DNA of 44,405 bases, taken from positions 1 through 44,405 of the forward strand of contig CAVGBM010000098.1 in NCBI GenBank assembly GCA_963627445.1, written 5' to 3'. The stretch is from F23-B02 sp963627445. GTDB lineage: Bacteria > Bacillota > Clostridia > Oscillospirales > Oscillospiraceae. Below the pieces are notes generated by a model, which worked only from the letters and a program-made list of their open reading frames with translations, was not told where the DNA came from and ran no database searches. Shown here piece by piece: positions 33,540-42,335 of this stretch (positions are counted from its first letter, which is position 1; every line of letters starts with the position of its first letter). The position numbers and the translations under genes are program-made.

Positions 33540-34010
33540 TCAGAAGCTCAGGCCGTTGAGCATCAGGAAGGATGCCAGCAGGGACAAAATTGCGTAGAAC
33601 TCAACGATGATGCAAAAGATCATGCCCTTGGACCAGTCGTCGGGCTTCTTTGCAAGAATGTTGATGGATGCCGCTGCGACCTTGCCCTGTGCAACTGCCG
33701 AAAGCAGACCGCCGATGGCGATGGGCAGACATGCGCTGAACACCTGCATGCCCTGCTCAACGGTCATGCCCGGAACGAGCTTGCCGAAAGCGAGGAACCA
33801 GATAACGAAGCCGTACAGACCCTGGGTGCCGGGGATGACCTGGATGATAAGTGCTTTACCGAACTTGCTGGGATCCTCTGCTGCCAGTCCCGCAGCTGCC
33901 TCACCGGCGATGCCGGTACCCTTTGCCGAGCCTACGCAAGCGAGAAACGCAGCCAGACCTGCGCCGAAAAGTGCAATGGCGTAACCGCCGATGGTGTTCA
34001 GAAATTCCAT
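33540..34010 (-). CDS. ntpK: V-type ATPase proteolipid subunit K
   Basis: A 156-residue duplicated proteolipid of four membrane helices that forms the rotating ring. In the second hairpin the ion-binding carboxylate is E137 (IIVEFYAILSLL). The first hairpin has no carboxylate, only IPGTQGLYGF. From memory of the Enterococcus hirae Na+ ring, the ligands T64, Q65, Q110 and E139 correspond to T62, Q63, Q108 and E137 here, all at the same offset of two. This makes a Na+-translocating ring likely. AGGAGG is its ribosome site. Confidence 0.95.
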   Translation of the reverse strand: MEFLNTIGGYAIALFGAGLAAFLACVGSAKGTGIAGEAAAGLAAEDPSKFGKALIIQVIPGTQGLYGFVIWFLAFGKLVPGMTVEQGMQVFSACLPIAIGGLLSAVAQGKVAAASINILAKKPDDWSKGMIFCIIVEFYAILSLLASFLMLNGLSF

Positions 34011-34043
34011 TATAATATCCTCCTAAATTTGTATATGTGTTTT

Positions 34044-36041
34044 TTATTCTTTTACATCGTAGTACCTGGAGTTGACCTTGAGGGGGCTGAACGGCTTGCC
34101 GCCGTCGACATAGAACTTGCCGAAGAACTCAAGGCACTGCAAGCGCAGGTCGTGAACAAAGCAGCCCAAAAGGTTAAGTCCGAAGTTGAGCGCATGGCCG
34201 ATAATGAAGATGGCCAGGAATGCTAAGACCGTCAGGACATTCAGTCCGCCCGATTCAGCGGGCATGAGCGCGATGGTGTTGAAAACCTGAGCGACAACGC
34301 CGCCCGCGAGCATGAGCGCCATGATACGCGAGTACGACAGTATATCGCCGAACCAGCCGGTCAGCGTATTGTAGATACAGCCGAACGCTGAGCCTAACTT
34401 GCCGAAGGCGCCCTTTGAATGGCGACCTGCGCCGAACAGCAGCATGACGCTGCCGATGATGAGGATCACCACGCCGATAGTTCCGAGTACTGCCGGAGCG
34501 GAGGCAAACAGCATCGTGCTGCCCCAAACGATACCGCCGATGAGGATGATCCACAGCGAGCCCTCTTCAAATATGCCGTCGAGCAAATTACCTGCCTTGC
34601 ACTTTTCCACAAAGCTTATCACCATGCCGGTGTTAAGGTGGAGAAGTCCGACGACCAGTGAGCCGTAGAGAACGGTGTTACTGTCATTTACGGGACTGAA
34701 CAGATACGGCAGTCCCTCCCACGTGGAGGCGGGGTTTATAAGATGCACCAGGCGGTACGGGATATCGCCGAAGAAGCCGCCTGTCAGCGCACCCATCACA
34801 ATGGTCGATATGCCCGCATACAAAAGCAGCTGGCAGAAAGCAAGCGTGCCGCCCTTGGGCTTTATCTTCTTCATCGCGACGATGGCCGCCAGCACCATCA
34901 CAAGACCGTAGCCGATATCAGCCATCATAAGTCCGTAGATGATGATGAAAAACGGCGCCATCATCGGGTTTGCGTCAACACCGTTGTACGCCGGAAGGCT
35001 GTACATGTTGGTGATCATGTTCATGGAGTTTGTAAGCTTATTGCTCTTAAGCTCGACCGGAACATCGGGGTACTCGTCCTCGGTGGGGTCTTCGACCTCA
35101 TATGCGCAGTCGAACTTACCAAGAAGCTTTTCAAGCTCGGCTTCCTTTTCCGCGGGGAACCAGCCGTCTAAAACGACGGTGCTCTGCGTTCCCATGAGCT
35201 TATCCTCGGCCTCGCAGTAGGCGATGTCGGTGTCGGCTCTGTCAGCCCAGAGCTGGAGAGCCGCTCTGTGCTCGGCCTTTGACTTGACATCCTCGATAAG
35301 CTGCTTTTTCTCCTTGGCAAGTGCCCTGAGCTCTGCCCTGTAGCCGTCGGTACATTCCTTGGGCGTGCCGGTAAGGCCGGAAAAGCTCATGAGCGAGAAG
35401 CTGTAGTCCCTCAGCGCCTCAAGCGCCTTTAGATGCTGCGAGCGGTGGCTGAGCAAAACGAGGTAGTGCTGGAGCTTATCCTTTGAAACTTCAAATAGCT
35501 CCGCCTCGTCGGCAGCCTCGGCAAGTTTTGCCCTTATATCGTCAAGCGAGGCCTTTGCCGGACATGCGCCGAGGAACATGATGCTGTCCCGCGTGCCCTC
35601 AGTTTCGAGGGGGCAGTCGAAGCTCAGCCACGGTGCAAGAGATTCGATAAGACCTCTTACACGGCTTTCCTCAGTGCCGATGCGCTTTATTCTGTCCTCA
35701 TCGGCTATAAGACTCTCGGCCACGCTGCGATATTTTTCGAGGCTCTCTCTGTTCAGAAATTCCGAAAGCGCCACATCGGGCTTTGCCGACAGCAGTGAGC
35801 TTTTCGCCGGAGCATATGTATTGAGCACTCCGATAGCCTGCTGTAAAAGCGCCTTTTCGGCTCTGCGCTCGGAAACGCTGCTCGACTCCCGGCTCAAATA
35901 CTGAGAAAGCTCCGGGGCAATGCCGTCATTTTCCGGCTCCCGAAGCTCAACACAGCCGAAAATCATCAGTTGCTTGAGCAGCTCCTCCTTCTGATCCCGA
36001 ACAGCCATCAGCCTCAGCTTTTTCATTTTTACGATGGCCAT
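34044..36041 (-). CDS. ntpI: V-type ATPase subunit I (a subunit)
   Basis: A 665-residue membrane stator subunit. The N-terminal half (1-350) is soluble and helical; the C-terminal half has about seven or eight membrane helices, with FFIIIYGLMMADIGYGLVM and DILSYSRIMALMLAGGVVAQ. The latter carries the Arg (in SYSRIMAL) needed for ion passage past the K ring. The ATG overlaps the stop of the preceding small subunit by one base (TAATG). Confidence 0.95.
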   Translation of the reverse strand: MAIVKMKKLRLMAVRDQKEELLKQLMIFGCVELREPENDGIAPELSQYLSRESSSVSERRAEKALLQQAIGVLNTYAPAKSSLLSAKPDVALSEFLNRESLEKYRSVAESLIADEDRIKRIGTEESRVRGLIESLAPWLSFDCPLETEGTRDSIMFLGACPAKASLDDIRAKLAEAADEAELFEVSKDKLQHYLVLLSHRSQHLKALEALRDYSFSLMSFSGLTGTPKECTDGYRAELRALAKEKKQLIEDVKSKAEHRAALQLWADRADTDIAYCEAEDKLMGTQSTVVLDGWFPAEKEAELEKLLGKFDCAYEVEDPTEDEYPDVPVELKSNKLTNSMNMITNMYSLPAYNGVDANPMMAPFFIIIYGLMMADIGYGLVMVLAAIVAMKKIKPKGGTLAFCQLLLYAGISTIVMGALTGGFFGDIPYRLVHLINPASTWEGLPYLFSPVNDSNTVLYGSLVVGLLHLNTGMVISFVEKCKAGNLLDGIFEEGSLWIILIGGIVWGSTMLFASAPAVLGTIGVVILIIGSVMLLFGAGRHSKGAFGKLGSAFGCIYNTLTGWFGDILSYSRIMALMLAGGVVAQVFNTIALMPAESGGLNVLTVLAFLAIFIIGHALNFGLNLLGCFVHDLRLQCLEFFGKFYVDGGKPFSPLKVNSRYYDVKE

Positions 36042-36355
36042 TAACTGTTCACGATCCTTTCTACGACCATAGTCGCCGTGCTTGTGATTCGCTTGTCGGC
36101 TCTGGCGTTGAGTACCGCAACCTTGGTTTCGGCAGCACTATTGATTTTTTCGATCTCCTCGGCGGCCTTGGCCTCGGTGCGGCCTATCATTTCGTCGACC
36201 TCGTCCTTTGCCTTCAGCACAGCCTTCTCCTGATCTGCCTTGCTGAAAACCTCCGCCTCGGCAACGATGCGCTTAGCCTCCGCCTGAGCATCGGTAACGA
36301 GCTGTTTGGCTTTTTCCTCTGCCAGAGAAACATCAACTATCGCTTCAAACGGCAT
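36041..36355 (-). CDS. ntpF: V-type ATPase peripheral-stalk subunit (NtpF / subunit G-H)
   Basis: A 104-residue, nearly all-helical Ala/Glu/Lys coiled-coil protein (SLAEEKAKQLVTDAQAEAKR ... AAEEIEKINSAAETK). First in the operon, before I, K, E, C, F(G), A, B and D, it takes the place of NtpF in Enterococcus hirae. It would form the long stalk with subunit E. GGGGGG lies 8 bases before the ATG. Assigned mainly by position and coiled-coil pattern. Confidence 0.85.
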   Translation of the reverse strand: MPFEAIVDVSLAEEKAKQLVTDAQAEAKRIVAEAEVFSKADQEKAVLKAKDEVDEMIGRTEAKAAEEIEKINSAAETKVAVLNARADKRITSTATMVVERIVNS

Positions 36356-36694
36356 CAGAGCACCCCCCTTTCCGAAATTTATATGGATTTGGATTTCTTA
36401 ATAAATTATAAATAGTTGCATGTGCATGATAACAAAATAAACGCTGAAAAACAAGGATTTTTCGGCACTTTGTTTGACAAATTCAAAGCAATTGCGCCGG
36501 TCAAAGCTTCATCAAACATGCCTTCAAAACGAGTCTCGGTGCAAAGCCTTGATACGCCGATATAGTTTGCAAATTAACGCTCTGTTTTGCCAAAATTGAC
36601 ATTAAAAGCGCAAATGTATAGGCGTTAAAAACGTGTTAAGATTTTTTGTTTTCGCCCTATTGGCCGAGTTTGTGTAAAATATTCTAATTTTCGC
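36356..36694. other. AT-rich divergent intergenic region (V-ATPase / E2-like gene)
   Basis: This stretch separates the V-ATPase operon (minus) from the E2-like gene (plus). For the ATPase operon TATAAT (36405-36410 on the minus strand) lies about 50 bases upstream of the ntpF start, with only a poor -35 (TTGTTA at 19-base spacing). A plus-strand TTGACA with TATAGG at 15-base spacing (about 36597-36623) is too short to be convincing. I see no hairpin, reading frame or repeat in the remainder. Confidence 0.5.
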
Positions 36695-36723
36695 TTGCAA
36701 AACATCGAGATAACTTATATAAT
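36695..36723 (+). promoter_or_regulatory. Promoter of the E2-like gene
   Basis: TTGCAA (36695-36700) and TATAAT (36718-36723) are spaced exactly 17 bases, leaving a leader of about 50 bases to the start codon. Confidence 0.8.
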
Positions 36724-36778
36724 GCAAGTGTGAAATTAAATCAAAATTTTGAAATACTTTGCCGGGAGGCTTTTATAA

Positions 36779-37660
36779 ATGGCTAATAATTATCGCAAGC
36801 GCAGCGGTGACCGCTGTGATGGCCGCCGTATCCGTTCACTCAACGGCTTTTTCAATTTCATTCCCTACATAATGCCGCACAGGAACGACGCATGCAACTA
36901 TTATCAGGAATCGTTTGAGATCACCAATGCCGATCGCTGGTTCAGACAGCAGCGTCTTAACGGCTACAAGGGCATCGGCATGCTGCATCTGTTCATCGCA
37001 GCATATGTAAGAGCCATCGCCGAGCTGCCCGGCCTCAATCGCTTTGTCGTCGGCCGCCGTGTCTACGCCCGCAATAACATTGAGGTCGTGCTGACGGTCA
37101 AGAGAAGCCTTTCCGTCGACGCTACCGAGACCACCATCAAGGTCGAGTTTGACCCAACGGACACCATCTTCGATGTCTACCGCAAGATGAACGAGGAGAT
37201 CGATAAGATCAAGTCCTCCGACGAGGAAAACGGCACAGAGGACTTTGCAAACAAGTTTGCCAAGATGCCTCGCTTCCTCATCCGCTTCATCATCTGGCTG
37301 CTCAAGGTCGGCGACTATTTCGGCCTGCTGCCCAAGAGCCTGCTCGATGTAAGCCCCTTCCACGGCTCGATGATAATCACCGACCTCGGCTCGCTCGGCA
37401 TTGGACCTATCTATCATCATATCTACAACTTCGGCACCCTGCCGGTGTTCATCTCCTTCGGCGCAAAGCGCAAGGCAGTCGAGTTTGACCGCAACGGCAA
37501 TCCCGTTGAGAGAAAGTATGTTGACGGCAAGTTCGTCATGGACGAGCGCACCGTTGACGGCCACTATTATGCGACCGTGTTCAAGTACATAAACCGCTTT
37601 ATCTCCGACCCCTCGCTCCTCGAGGTTCCTCCCGAGAGAGTCATTCAGGATATCTTCTAA
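36779..37660 (+). CDS. E2/CAT-fold acyltransferase-like protein without lipoyl domain
   Basis: A 293-residue protein related to the catalytic domain of 2-oxoacid dehydrogenase E2 subunits and chloramphenicol acetyltransferase. Family-like segments are LNGYKGIGMLHLFIAAYVRA, GSMIITDLGSLGIGPIYHH, LPVFISFG and the C-terminal DERTVDGHYYATVFKYI. E2 enzymes have DHRxxDG here; this protein has E256 in place of the catalytic His, though Asp and Gly remain. No lipoyl or peripheral-subunit-binding domain is present, and no E1 or E3 genes are nearby. A basic N-terminus and a hydrophobic patch (RFLIRFIIWLLKVGDYF, about 165-181) suggest membrane or lipid contact. GGGAGG is the ribosome site. Its reaction is unknown. 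Confidence 0.75.
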   Translation: MANNYRKRSGDRCDGRRIRSLNGFFNFIPYIMPHRNDACNYYQESFEITNADRWFRQQRLNGYKGIGMLHLFIAAYVRAIAELPGLNRFVVGRRVYARNNIEVVLTVKRSLSVDATETTIKVEFDPTDTIFDVYRKMNEEIDKIKSSDEENGTEDFANKFAKMPRFLIRFIIWLLKVGDYFGLLPKSLLDVSPFHGSMIITDLGSLGIGPIYHHIYNFGTLPVFISFGAKRKAVEFDRNGNPVERKYVDGKFVMDERTVDGHYYATVFKYINRFISDPSLLEVPPERVIQDIF

Positions 37661-37673
37661 AACTAAACATCCC

Positions 37674-37705
37674 GACGACAGGCAGTTTTGCCTGTCGTCT
37701 TTTTT
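37674..37705 (+). terminator. Terminator of the E2-like gene
   Basis: GACGACAGGCA/TGCCTGTCGTC is an 11-bp stem with GTTT loop, followed by six T residues. No U-tail is present on the minus strand, so it serves the plus-strand gene. Confidence 0.9.
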
Positions 37706-37706
37706 A

Positions 37707-38720
37707 TCAGATCGGAGGATCGATGTGCGTACCTGTGGCGACGGTGCCGTCGTCAATGTCGTGGTCGATCAGTATCTCGTCCTGCGTCAGCATGAAGTAG
37801 TCGAACCAGTCAAGGCCATCCGGCGGGATATCGCTGCCGTCTGACCATGTGGCATCGACATGGTATGTGCCGCTTTCAAGCTGCACGAGGTTCCACGCGT
37901 GCGACACGTTGCGCGACAGGCCGCTGACCGTTTCGCACCACAGATCGGCCTTTTTGCACAGGTACTCAAAGCCGCGCGAATAGCCCTGGCATATGGAAAG
38001 GCCGCCCTCTATCGCGCCGTAGGCCGTGCCGATCTGCACACCGCCGTCCATGCCGTAGTCATAGGTCGTTCGCAAAGCTATCATCACCGCAAGATAGCGG
38101 TATTTATCGTAGGTGCTGAGCCCCTCGGGCATACCGGCAACGATTGCGTCGCACTCGGCGTCGAACACCGCGAGCTCATGGCGAAGCTCGTCCTTTTGCT
38201 CATCTGTCGTGACATCGCCGCCACCTGGCATGAAGTAGTGTGAGGTAAGCGCCGTTGTCGTATCGCCGTCTATGACCTCGGAGATGAGAAAATACAGTTC
38301 GAGCTCGGGGTGATCCTCGTTGAGCGCACCCATGACGACGAGAAGATCATCCAGCGTACTGTAGCCGTACTCCTCGGCGGAGTATGTAAAGTCCTCTATT
38401 CTCTGCACCTTGGGCAGTATCTCGTCATAGAGCTTTTTCTGATCGTCGGTGAGCTTGCTGTACGACTCATCCTGCTTGCGCTCATAGGGGTATGTCACCT
38501 GCGAGCCGGAAAACTTAGTGTTTTCGATGATATCGGTCGCAAACTCAATGTCGTCCGACACCCGTTCGAGAGCTTCCTTCTTAATTTCATCGTCCTGCGC
38601 CGTTTGCCTGACGCACAAAACGCAAAGCAGCGCTACAATGGCGCAGACTACCGTAAGGAGGATGCGCAGGAGCCTTTTCTTCACAAAAATGGCGGCGATC
38701 AACGCCAGGGCTGCAAACAC
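37707..38720 (-). CDS. Membrane-anchored transglutaminase-like protein
   Basis: A protein of at least 337 residues with one or two N-terminal membrane helices (FAALALIAAIF and LLTVVCAIVALLCVLCV), so the bulk is probably outside the cell. The C-terminal third has the transglutaminase/protease-like triad: Cys in GGLSICQGYSRGFEYLC, His in NVSHAWNLVQL and Asp in TYHVDATWSDG. Such proteins act on peptides or cell-surface components. The first canonical start is the GTG at 38720, which splits the first helix and lacks a Shine-Dalgarno. A good AAGGAG lies about 40 bases further upstream, near in-frame ATC/ACG codons, so the true N-terminus may be at about 38756. Confidence 0.8.
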   Translation of the reverse strand: MFAALALIAAIFVKKRLLRILLTVVCAIVALLCVLCVRQTAQDDEIKKEALERVSDDIEFATDIIENTKFSGSQVTYPYERKQDESYSKLTDDQKKLYDEILPKVQRIEDFTYSAEEYGYSTLDDLLVVMGALNEDHPELELYFLISEVIDGDTTTALTSHYFMPGGGDVTTDEQKDELRHELAVFDAECDAIVAGMPEGLSTYDKYRYLAVMIALRTTYDYGMDGGVQIGTAYGAIEGGLSICQGYSRGFEYLCKKADLWCETVSGLSRNVSHAWNLVQLESGTYHVDATWSDGSDIPPDGLDWFDYFMLTQDEILIDHDIDDGTVATGTHIDPPI

Positions 38721-38823
38721 GCAGGCGAGAACTATGGCTGTCGTATGCGTCGTGATTCTTCTCCTTTTCCCTCAATTGTTAATATTTTATCACTGTATTA
38801 CTTACTTTGCAATGGGTATGAAA

Positions 38824-38862
38824 AAATGCCATGACCATATTGGAATACAGGTCATGGCATTT
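38824..38862 (-). terminator. Terminator of the glmS-murT-amidohydrolase-PHP operon
   Basis: AAATGCCATGACC/GGTCATGGCATTT is a 13-bp stem with a 13-base loop, four bases past the PHP stop. It is followed on the minus strand by a T6 run. Confidence 0.88.
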
Positions 38863-38865
38863 TGT

Positions 38866-39711
38866 TTATTTTTCTCTTTCACGAAGTGCCCGCAGCAGCT
38901 CGTAGGGCGCACTCAGCTCCCCATGCATGCCGCTGCCCATCTCGATATGCGGCTTGTGGCTGCCGTGCCAATCGCTGCCTGCGGTGGCGCAGAAGCCGTA
39001 AGCGTCGGCAAGAGCTTTCAGGCGCGCGCAGACCTCGGGCGAGTAGCCCGAGTAGTAGCACTCAAGACCCGAAACTCCGGCATCGCGCGCCCGCTCCATG
39101 AGCTCGGTCATGCCCTCGTCGTCGAGCTTATACTGCATGGGGTGCGCGATAGCCGACACGCCGCCCGCTCCGCGGATAAGCTCCGCTGCCTCCTCAACAG
39201 AGAGAAAGTGCCTACGGATATAATACTTTCTGCCCGGGTCAAGATATCGCACGAAAGCGTCCTGCACGCTGTCGGCAAGTCCGGCTCTGATAAGGCACAG
39301 CGCAAAATGCGGTCTGCCGATTATCGAGCCCGGGTGCTCGGCCTTGAGCCGGTCGAGATCGATCATAATGCCGTCCCTGGCCATGAGGTCGACCATCCTT
39401 TTGTTGCGCTCGTCACGGTCGGTGACTATCCACTCGAGCGTGTCGTTGAGCTTTGCGTTGTGCGGGTCGATATCGTATGCGAGCATGTGCACCTCTTTAC
39501 CATGCCAGCCGCAGCCGAGCTCCAGGCCGCCGACGACCTCAACACCGAGCTTTTCTCCTGCGGCCTTAGCCTCCGGCACGCCGTTTGCCGTGTCATGGTC
39601 GGTTATGGCGATGGCCTTGAGTCCGAGCGCCTTTGCGTGCGCAACGGCAGCCGCGGGGCTTTCCGAGCCGTCGGATATATTCGTATGTGTGTGAAGGTCA
39701 ATTTCTCTCAT
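38866..39711 (-). CDS. PHP-domain phosphoesterase (TrpH/YciV-like)
   Basis: A 281-residue PHP metal-dependent hydrolase. Metal ligands are in DLHTHTNISDG (H7, H9), AITDHD, GLELGCGWHGKEVHMLAYDID, GRPHFA, AIAHPMQY and GSDWHG. This arrangement is that of TrpH/YciV (RNase AM), which acts on 3',5'-nucleotides and 5'-monophosphorylated RNA ends. The start overlaps the end of the amidohydrolase gene by four bases (ATGA), so the two are translationally coupled. Confidence 0.9.
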   Translation of the reverse strand: MREIDLHTHTNISDGSESPAAAVAHAKALGLKAIAITDHDTANGVPEAKAAGEKLGVEVVGGLELGCGWHGKEVHMLAYDIDPHNAKLNDTLEWIVTDRDERNKRMVDLMARDGIMIDLDRLKAEHPGSIIGRPHFALCLIRAGLADSVQDAFVRYLDPGRKYYIRRHFLSVEEAAELIRGAGGVSAIAHPMQYKLDDEGMTELMERARDAGVSGLECYYSGYSPEVCARLKALADAYGFCATAGSDWHGSHKPHIEMGSGMHGELSAPYELLRALREREK

Positions 39712-40982
39712 CTTACCGCTTCCGAAATTTTATCTGCCTCGGCGTAGAGCTTTTCGGCATCCTCGCCGATGAAAAATTCGCCGTTTTCGTACAAAATTTT
39801 GCCGTTTACCATCGTCAGGCGCACATTTTCCTTCGAGCCTGCGTAAACGATGTTTTTGCTGATGTTATTCAGCGGGTGCATGTTCGGTCGGTGCAAGTTT
39901 ATGACCGTCATGTCCGCCTTTTTGCCGGCGGCTATGCAGTCGCAGTCATCTAATCCCATCGCCTTAGCGCCGCCCACGCACGCCATTTCGAGAACCTTGT
40001 TTGCATCGCACACGGAAGCGTCGGCTTCACGATACTTGGCAAGGGCGGTCACAAGGTACATTTCTCTGAAGAAATCTAGTGCATTGTTTGACGCTGCGCC
40101 ATCGGTGCCGATTGCAAGGTCGATGCCCTCGGAAAGGAACCTCGTCACGGGCGCAATGCCGCTTGCGAGCTTGAGGTTCGATGCGGGATTTAACACTACG
40201 CACAGCTTGCGGCGCTTGAAGATATCTATATCCTCCTCGCTCATATACACGCAGTGGAAGCCGCCGCCGCCGTAGCCGTACATGCCGAGCTTGTCAAAAA
40301 GCACAGTGGGCGTTACGCCGTGGCGCTCGATGCAGCCTTGAACCTCGCCTTTGGTCTCGGACGAGTGGACGAACATGGGCGCTTTGTATTTTTGCGTTAG
40401 GGACGCGACATACTCCATGCGCTCAAGGCTCGTCGTGTACTCGGCGTGGAAGCCGAGGCGATAGGATATGAGCTCGTGGCAGTCGTTAAAATGCAGATAC
40501 TCCCGCTCAAGCGCCGTTATGTCGCGGTCAAAGTTGTTGAGCGCACCGCAGATGACGGTGCGGAAGCCTGCATCGATGTTGGCTTTAACATATGCGTCGT
40601 TGTGGAAATACATATCAAAGCTCGAGGTGATGCCGCTTGAAAGGTACTCCATGATAGCGAGCTTCGTCATGACATACAGCATATCCGGCGAAAGCTTCGC
40701 CTCGCGGGGAAACACCTGCTCGTTGAGCCAGCGATCAAGCGGCATATCGTCCGCCATCGAGCGCAGGAAGGTCATCGCCGAATGGGTGTGCGCATTTTTA
40801 AAGCCCGGGAGCAGCAGGTCGCCCTTGAGGTCAATTTCCCGCTCAAACTGCGGCATAACTGCCTTTTTTGGGCCGACATAGCATATGCTGCCGCCGTCCG
40901 TCCATACCTCGTCGTTTGTAATTTCGGTGCCGTTTGTAAAGCTCAGCACCCTGCCGTTATAAAATCTTATCATTTGTTCCAT
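39708..40982 (-). CDS. Amidohydrolase, methylthioadenosine/S-adenosylhomocysteine deaminase-like
   Basis: A 424-residue metal-dependent deaminase of the MtaD/ATZ-TRZ group. Visible are the zinc motif KNAHTHSAM, the regions LGFHAEYTTS and FVHSSETKGE, the downstream metal-ligand segment GGGFHCVYM and GTDGAASNNALDFF with the catalytic Asp, and a C-terminal composite beta domain (GKKADMTVINL). MTA or SAH deamination is the common annotation, but members also act on other purines. The second Met (40973) has AGGA at 9 bases and may be the real start. It lies 9 bases after murT. Confidence 0.88.
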   Translation of the reverse strand: MEQMIRFYNGRVLSFTNGTEITNDEVWTDGGSICYVGPKKAVMPQFEREIDLKGDLLLPGFKNAHTHSAMTFLRSMADDMPLDRWLNEQVFPREAKLSPDMLYVMTKLAIMEYLSSGITSSFDMYFHNDAYVKANIDAGFRTVICGALNNFDRDITALEREYLHFNDCHELISYRLGFHAEYTTSLERMEYVASLTQKYKAPMFVHSSETKGEVQGCIERHGVTPTVLFDKLGMYGYGGGGFHCVYMSEEDIDIFKRRKLCVVLNPASNLKLASGIAPVTRFLSEGIDLAIGTDGAASNNALDFFREMYLVTALAKYREADASVCDANKVLEMACVGGAKAMGLDDCDCIAAGKKADMTVINLHRPNMHPLNNISKNIVYAGSKENVRLTMVNGKILYENGEFFIGEDAEKLYAEADKISEAVR

Positions 40983-40991
40983 CCTGTATCT

Positions 40992-42335
40992 TTATTCCCA
41001 GAAGTTTTTGCCGCCGAGCCTGCGTACAAGCTCTTGCCGAACCTCGAGCATGGCGGTATATGTCGGGAGTATATAGATAAACGCATCCTCGTTTCGGAGG
41101 CGCTTTATCAGCTTTGCGTAATTTGAAAATGTCTCGCACTCGACGCCCTCGCGCTCTAATCGCTGCGCCATGGTCTCGGCTCTGTCGCCGGTGCAATACA
41201 CATTTTTGAGGTTTCTCATGCGCCTGAGCATGCCGAAGTCGGCATCATCCAGCCACGAGATATCCGTGCCGTCGGCGGGTCTGTCGTTTATGACGAAAAC
41301 GAGGGATTTTGCGCTTTTGTCGCCGCGTATCGTCTCGAGAGTCTGATCTGCCGCAGCGGCGTTTTTAATGAGTATCATCCTTGCGCCGACATTGCCGAGG
41401 GCAAACTTCTCCATGCGGCCGAAGCCGCACTCAAAGCTCGACACGGCTTTCAGCGTATGCCGCAGCTCCACGCCCGCCGCCGTCATGAGCGCAGTCACGC
41501 CCGCGGCATTATAAACATTATATAACCCCGGGAGCGCGCATTCGGCAAGGTTTTTTTCGCTGCCATCGGAAATTACAAAGCTTCCGTCGGGCAGCACATC
41601 GCTCACCGTAACGAGCGTTTCATGCCGCCGTGCGCCGCACTTAGGGCAGCGAAAGCCGCCGAGGTTTGCATAGGTCACATAGCTGTAGTGAAGCTTCCCG
41701 CAGCAATTAACACAGCGGTTTTCCTCGCCGCTTTCGGGCGAGAGCTTATCGCCCGTCGACAGGCCGTACCACAAAATTTTGTTCGGCATCTTATCGGCAA
41801 TGCTCGCTGCCATCGGGCAGTCAGCGTTGAGGCACACGAGCGTTTCGGGTGTGCAGCTCAACCCCCGCGCGATCGCATCTCGTGGCGTTGTCACCGTGCC
41901 GTAGCGGTCGAGCTGATCCTTGAATAGGTTCGTCACGAGAACCGCCTTCGGCTTCGTCTCACGAAACACCCGACGTGCCGCCGCCTCGTCACACTCGATG
42001 ACCGCCCAGTTTTTCCTCGGGCGCATGAACAAATTCGTGTTCACGATAAACTCGCAGGCGATCCCGCCGATGAGGTTTGCGCCCGAGCGGTTAGAAAATG
42101 CGTCTAACCCGGCATTTAATAGCGCCGTTTCCGCCATTCTGGCGGAGGTGGTCTTTCCGTTTGTACCTGTGACCATGAGCGTGCTCACCCCACGGGATGT
42201 CACTTCCAGCACCTCGGGGCAGATCTTGAGCGCGAGCTTGCCCGGAAGCGCCGTTCCTCCTTTGTTTAGAAGCCTTAAAATTCCGTGCGTGATCTTACAG
42301 ACCACGCACGCAATAAATGCTAATAAACTTTTCAA
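40992..42335 (-). CDS. murT: MurT-like Mur ligase (lipid II isoglutaminyl synthase subunit)
   Basis: A 447-residue Mur-ligase-family protein. The N-terminal ALPGKLALKICPEVL, P-loop TGTNGKTT (56-63), FSNRSGANLIGGIA, the segment VLVTNLFKDQLDRYG and a four-cysteine zinc ribbon (C208, C211 ... C230, C233) are the MurT pattern, with DUF1727 at the C-terminus. MurT normally acts with the glutamine amidotransferase GatD to amidate D-Glu of peptidoglycan stem peptides. GatD is not adjacent here. The start is TTG, directly abutting the TAA of glmS; no ATG lies near and the start matches the family. Confidence 0.9.
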   Translation of the reverse strand: MKSLLAFIACVVCKITHGILRLLNKGGTALPGKLALKICPEVLEVTSRGVSTLMVTGTNGKTTSARMAETALLNAGLDAFSNRSGANLIGGIACEFIVNTNLFMRPRKNWAVIECDEAAARRVFRETKPKAVLVTNLFKDQLDRYGTVTTPRDAIARGLSCTPETLVCLNADCPMAASIADKMPNKILWYGLSTGDKLSPESGEENRCVNCCGKLHYSYVTYANLGGFRCPKCGARRHETLVTVSDVLPDGSFVISDGSEKNLAECALPGLYNVYNAAGVTALMTAAGVELRHTLKAVSSFECGFGRMEKFALGNVGARMILIKNAAAADQTLETIRGDKSAKSLVFVINDRPADGTDISWLDDADFGMLRRMRNLKNVYCTGDRAETMAQRLEREGVECETFSNYAKLIKRLRNEDAFIYILPTYTAMLEVRQELVRRLGGKNFWE

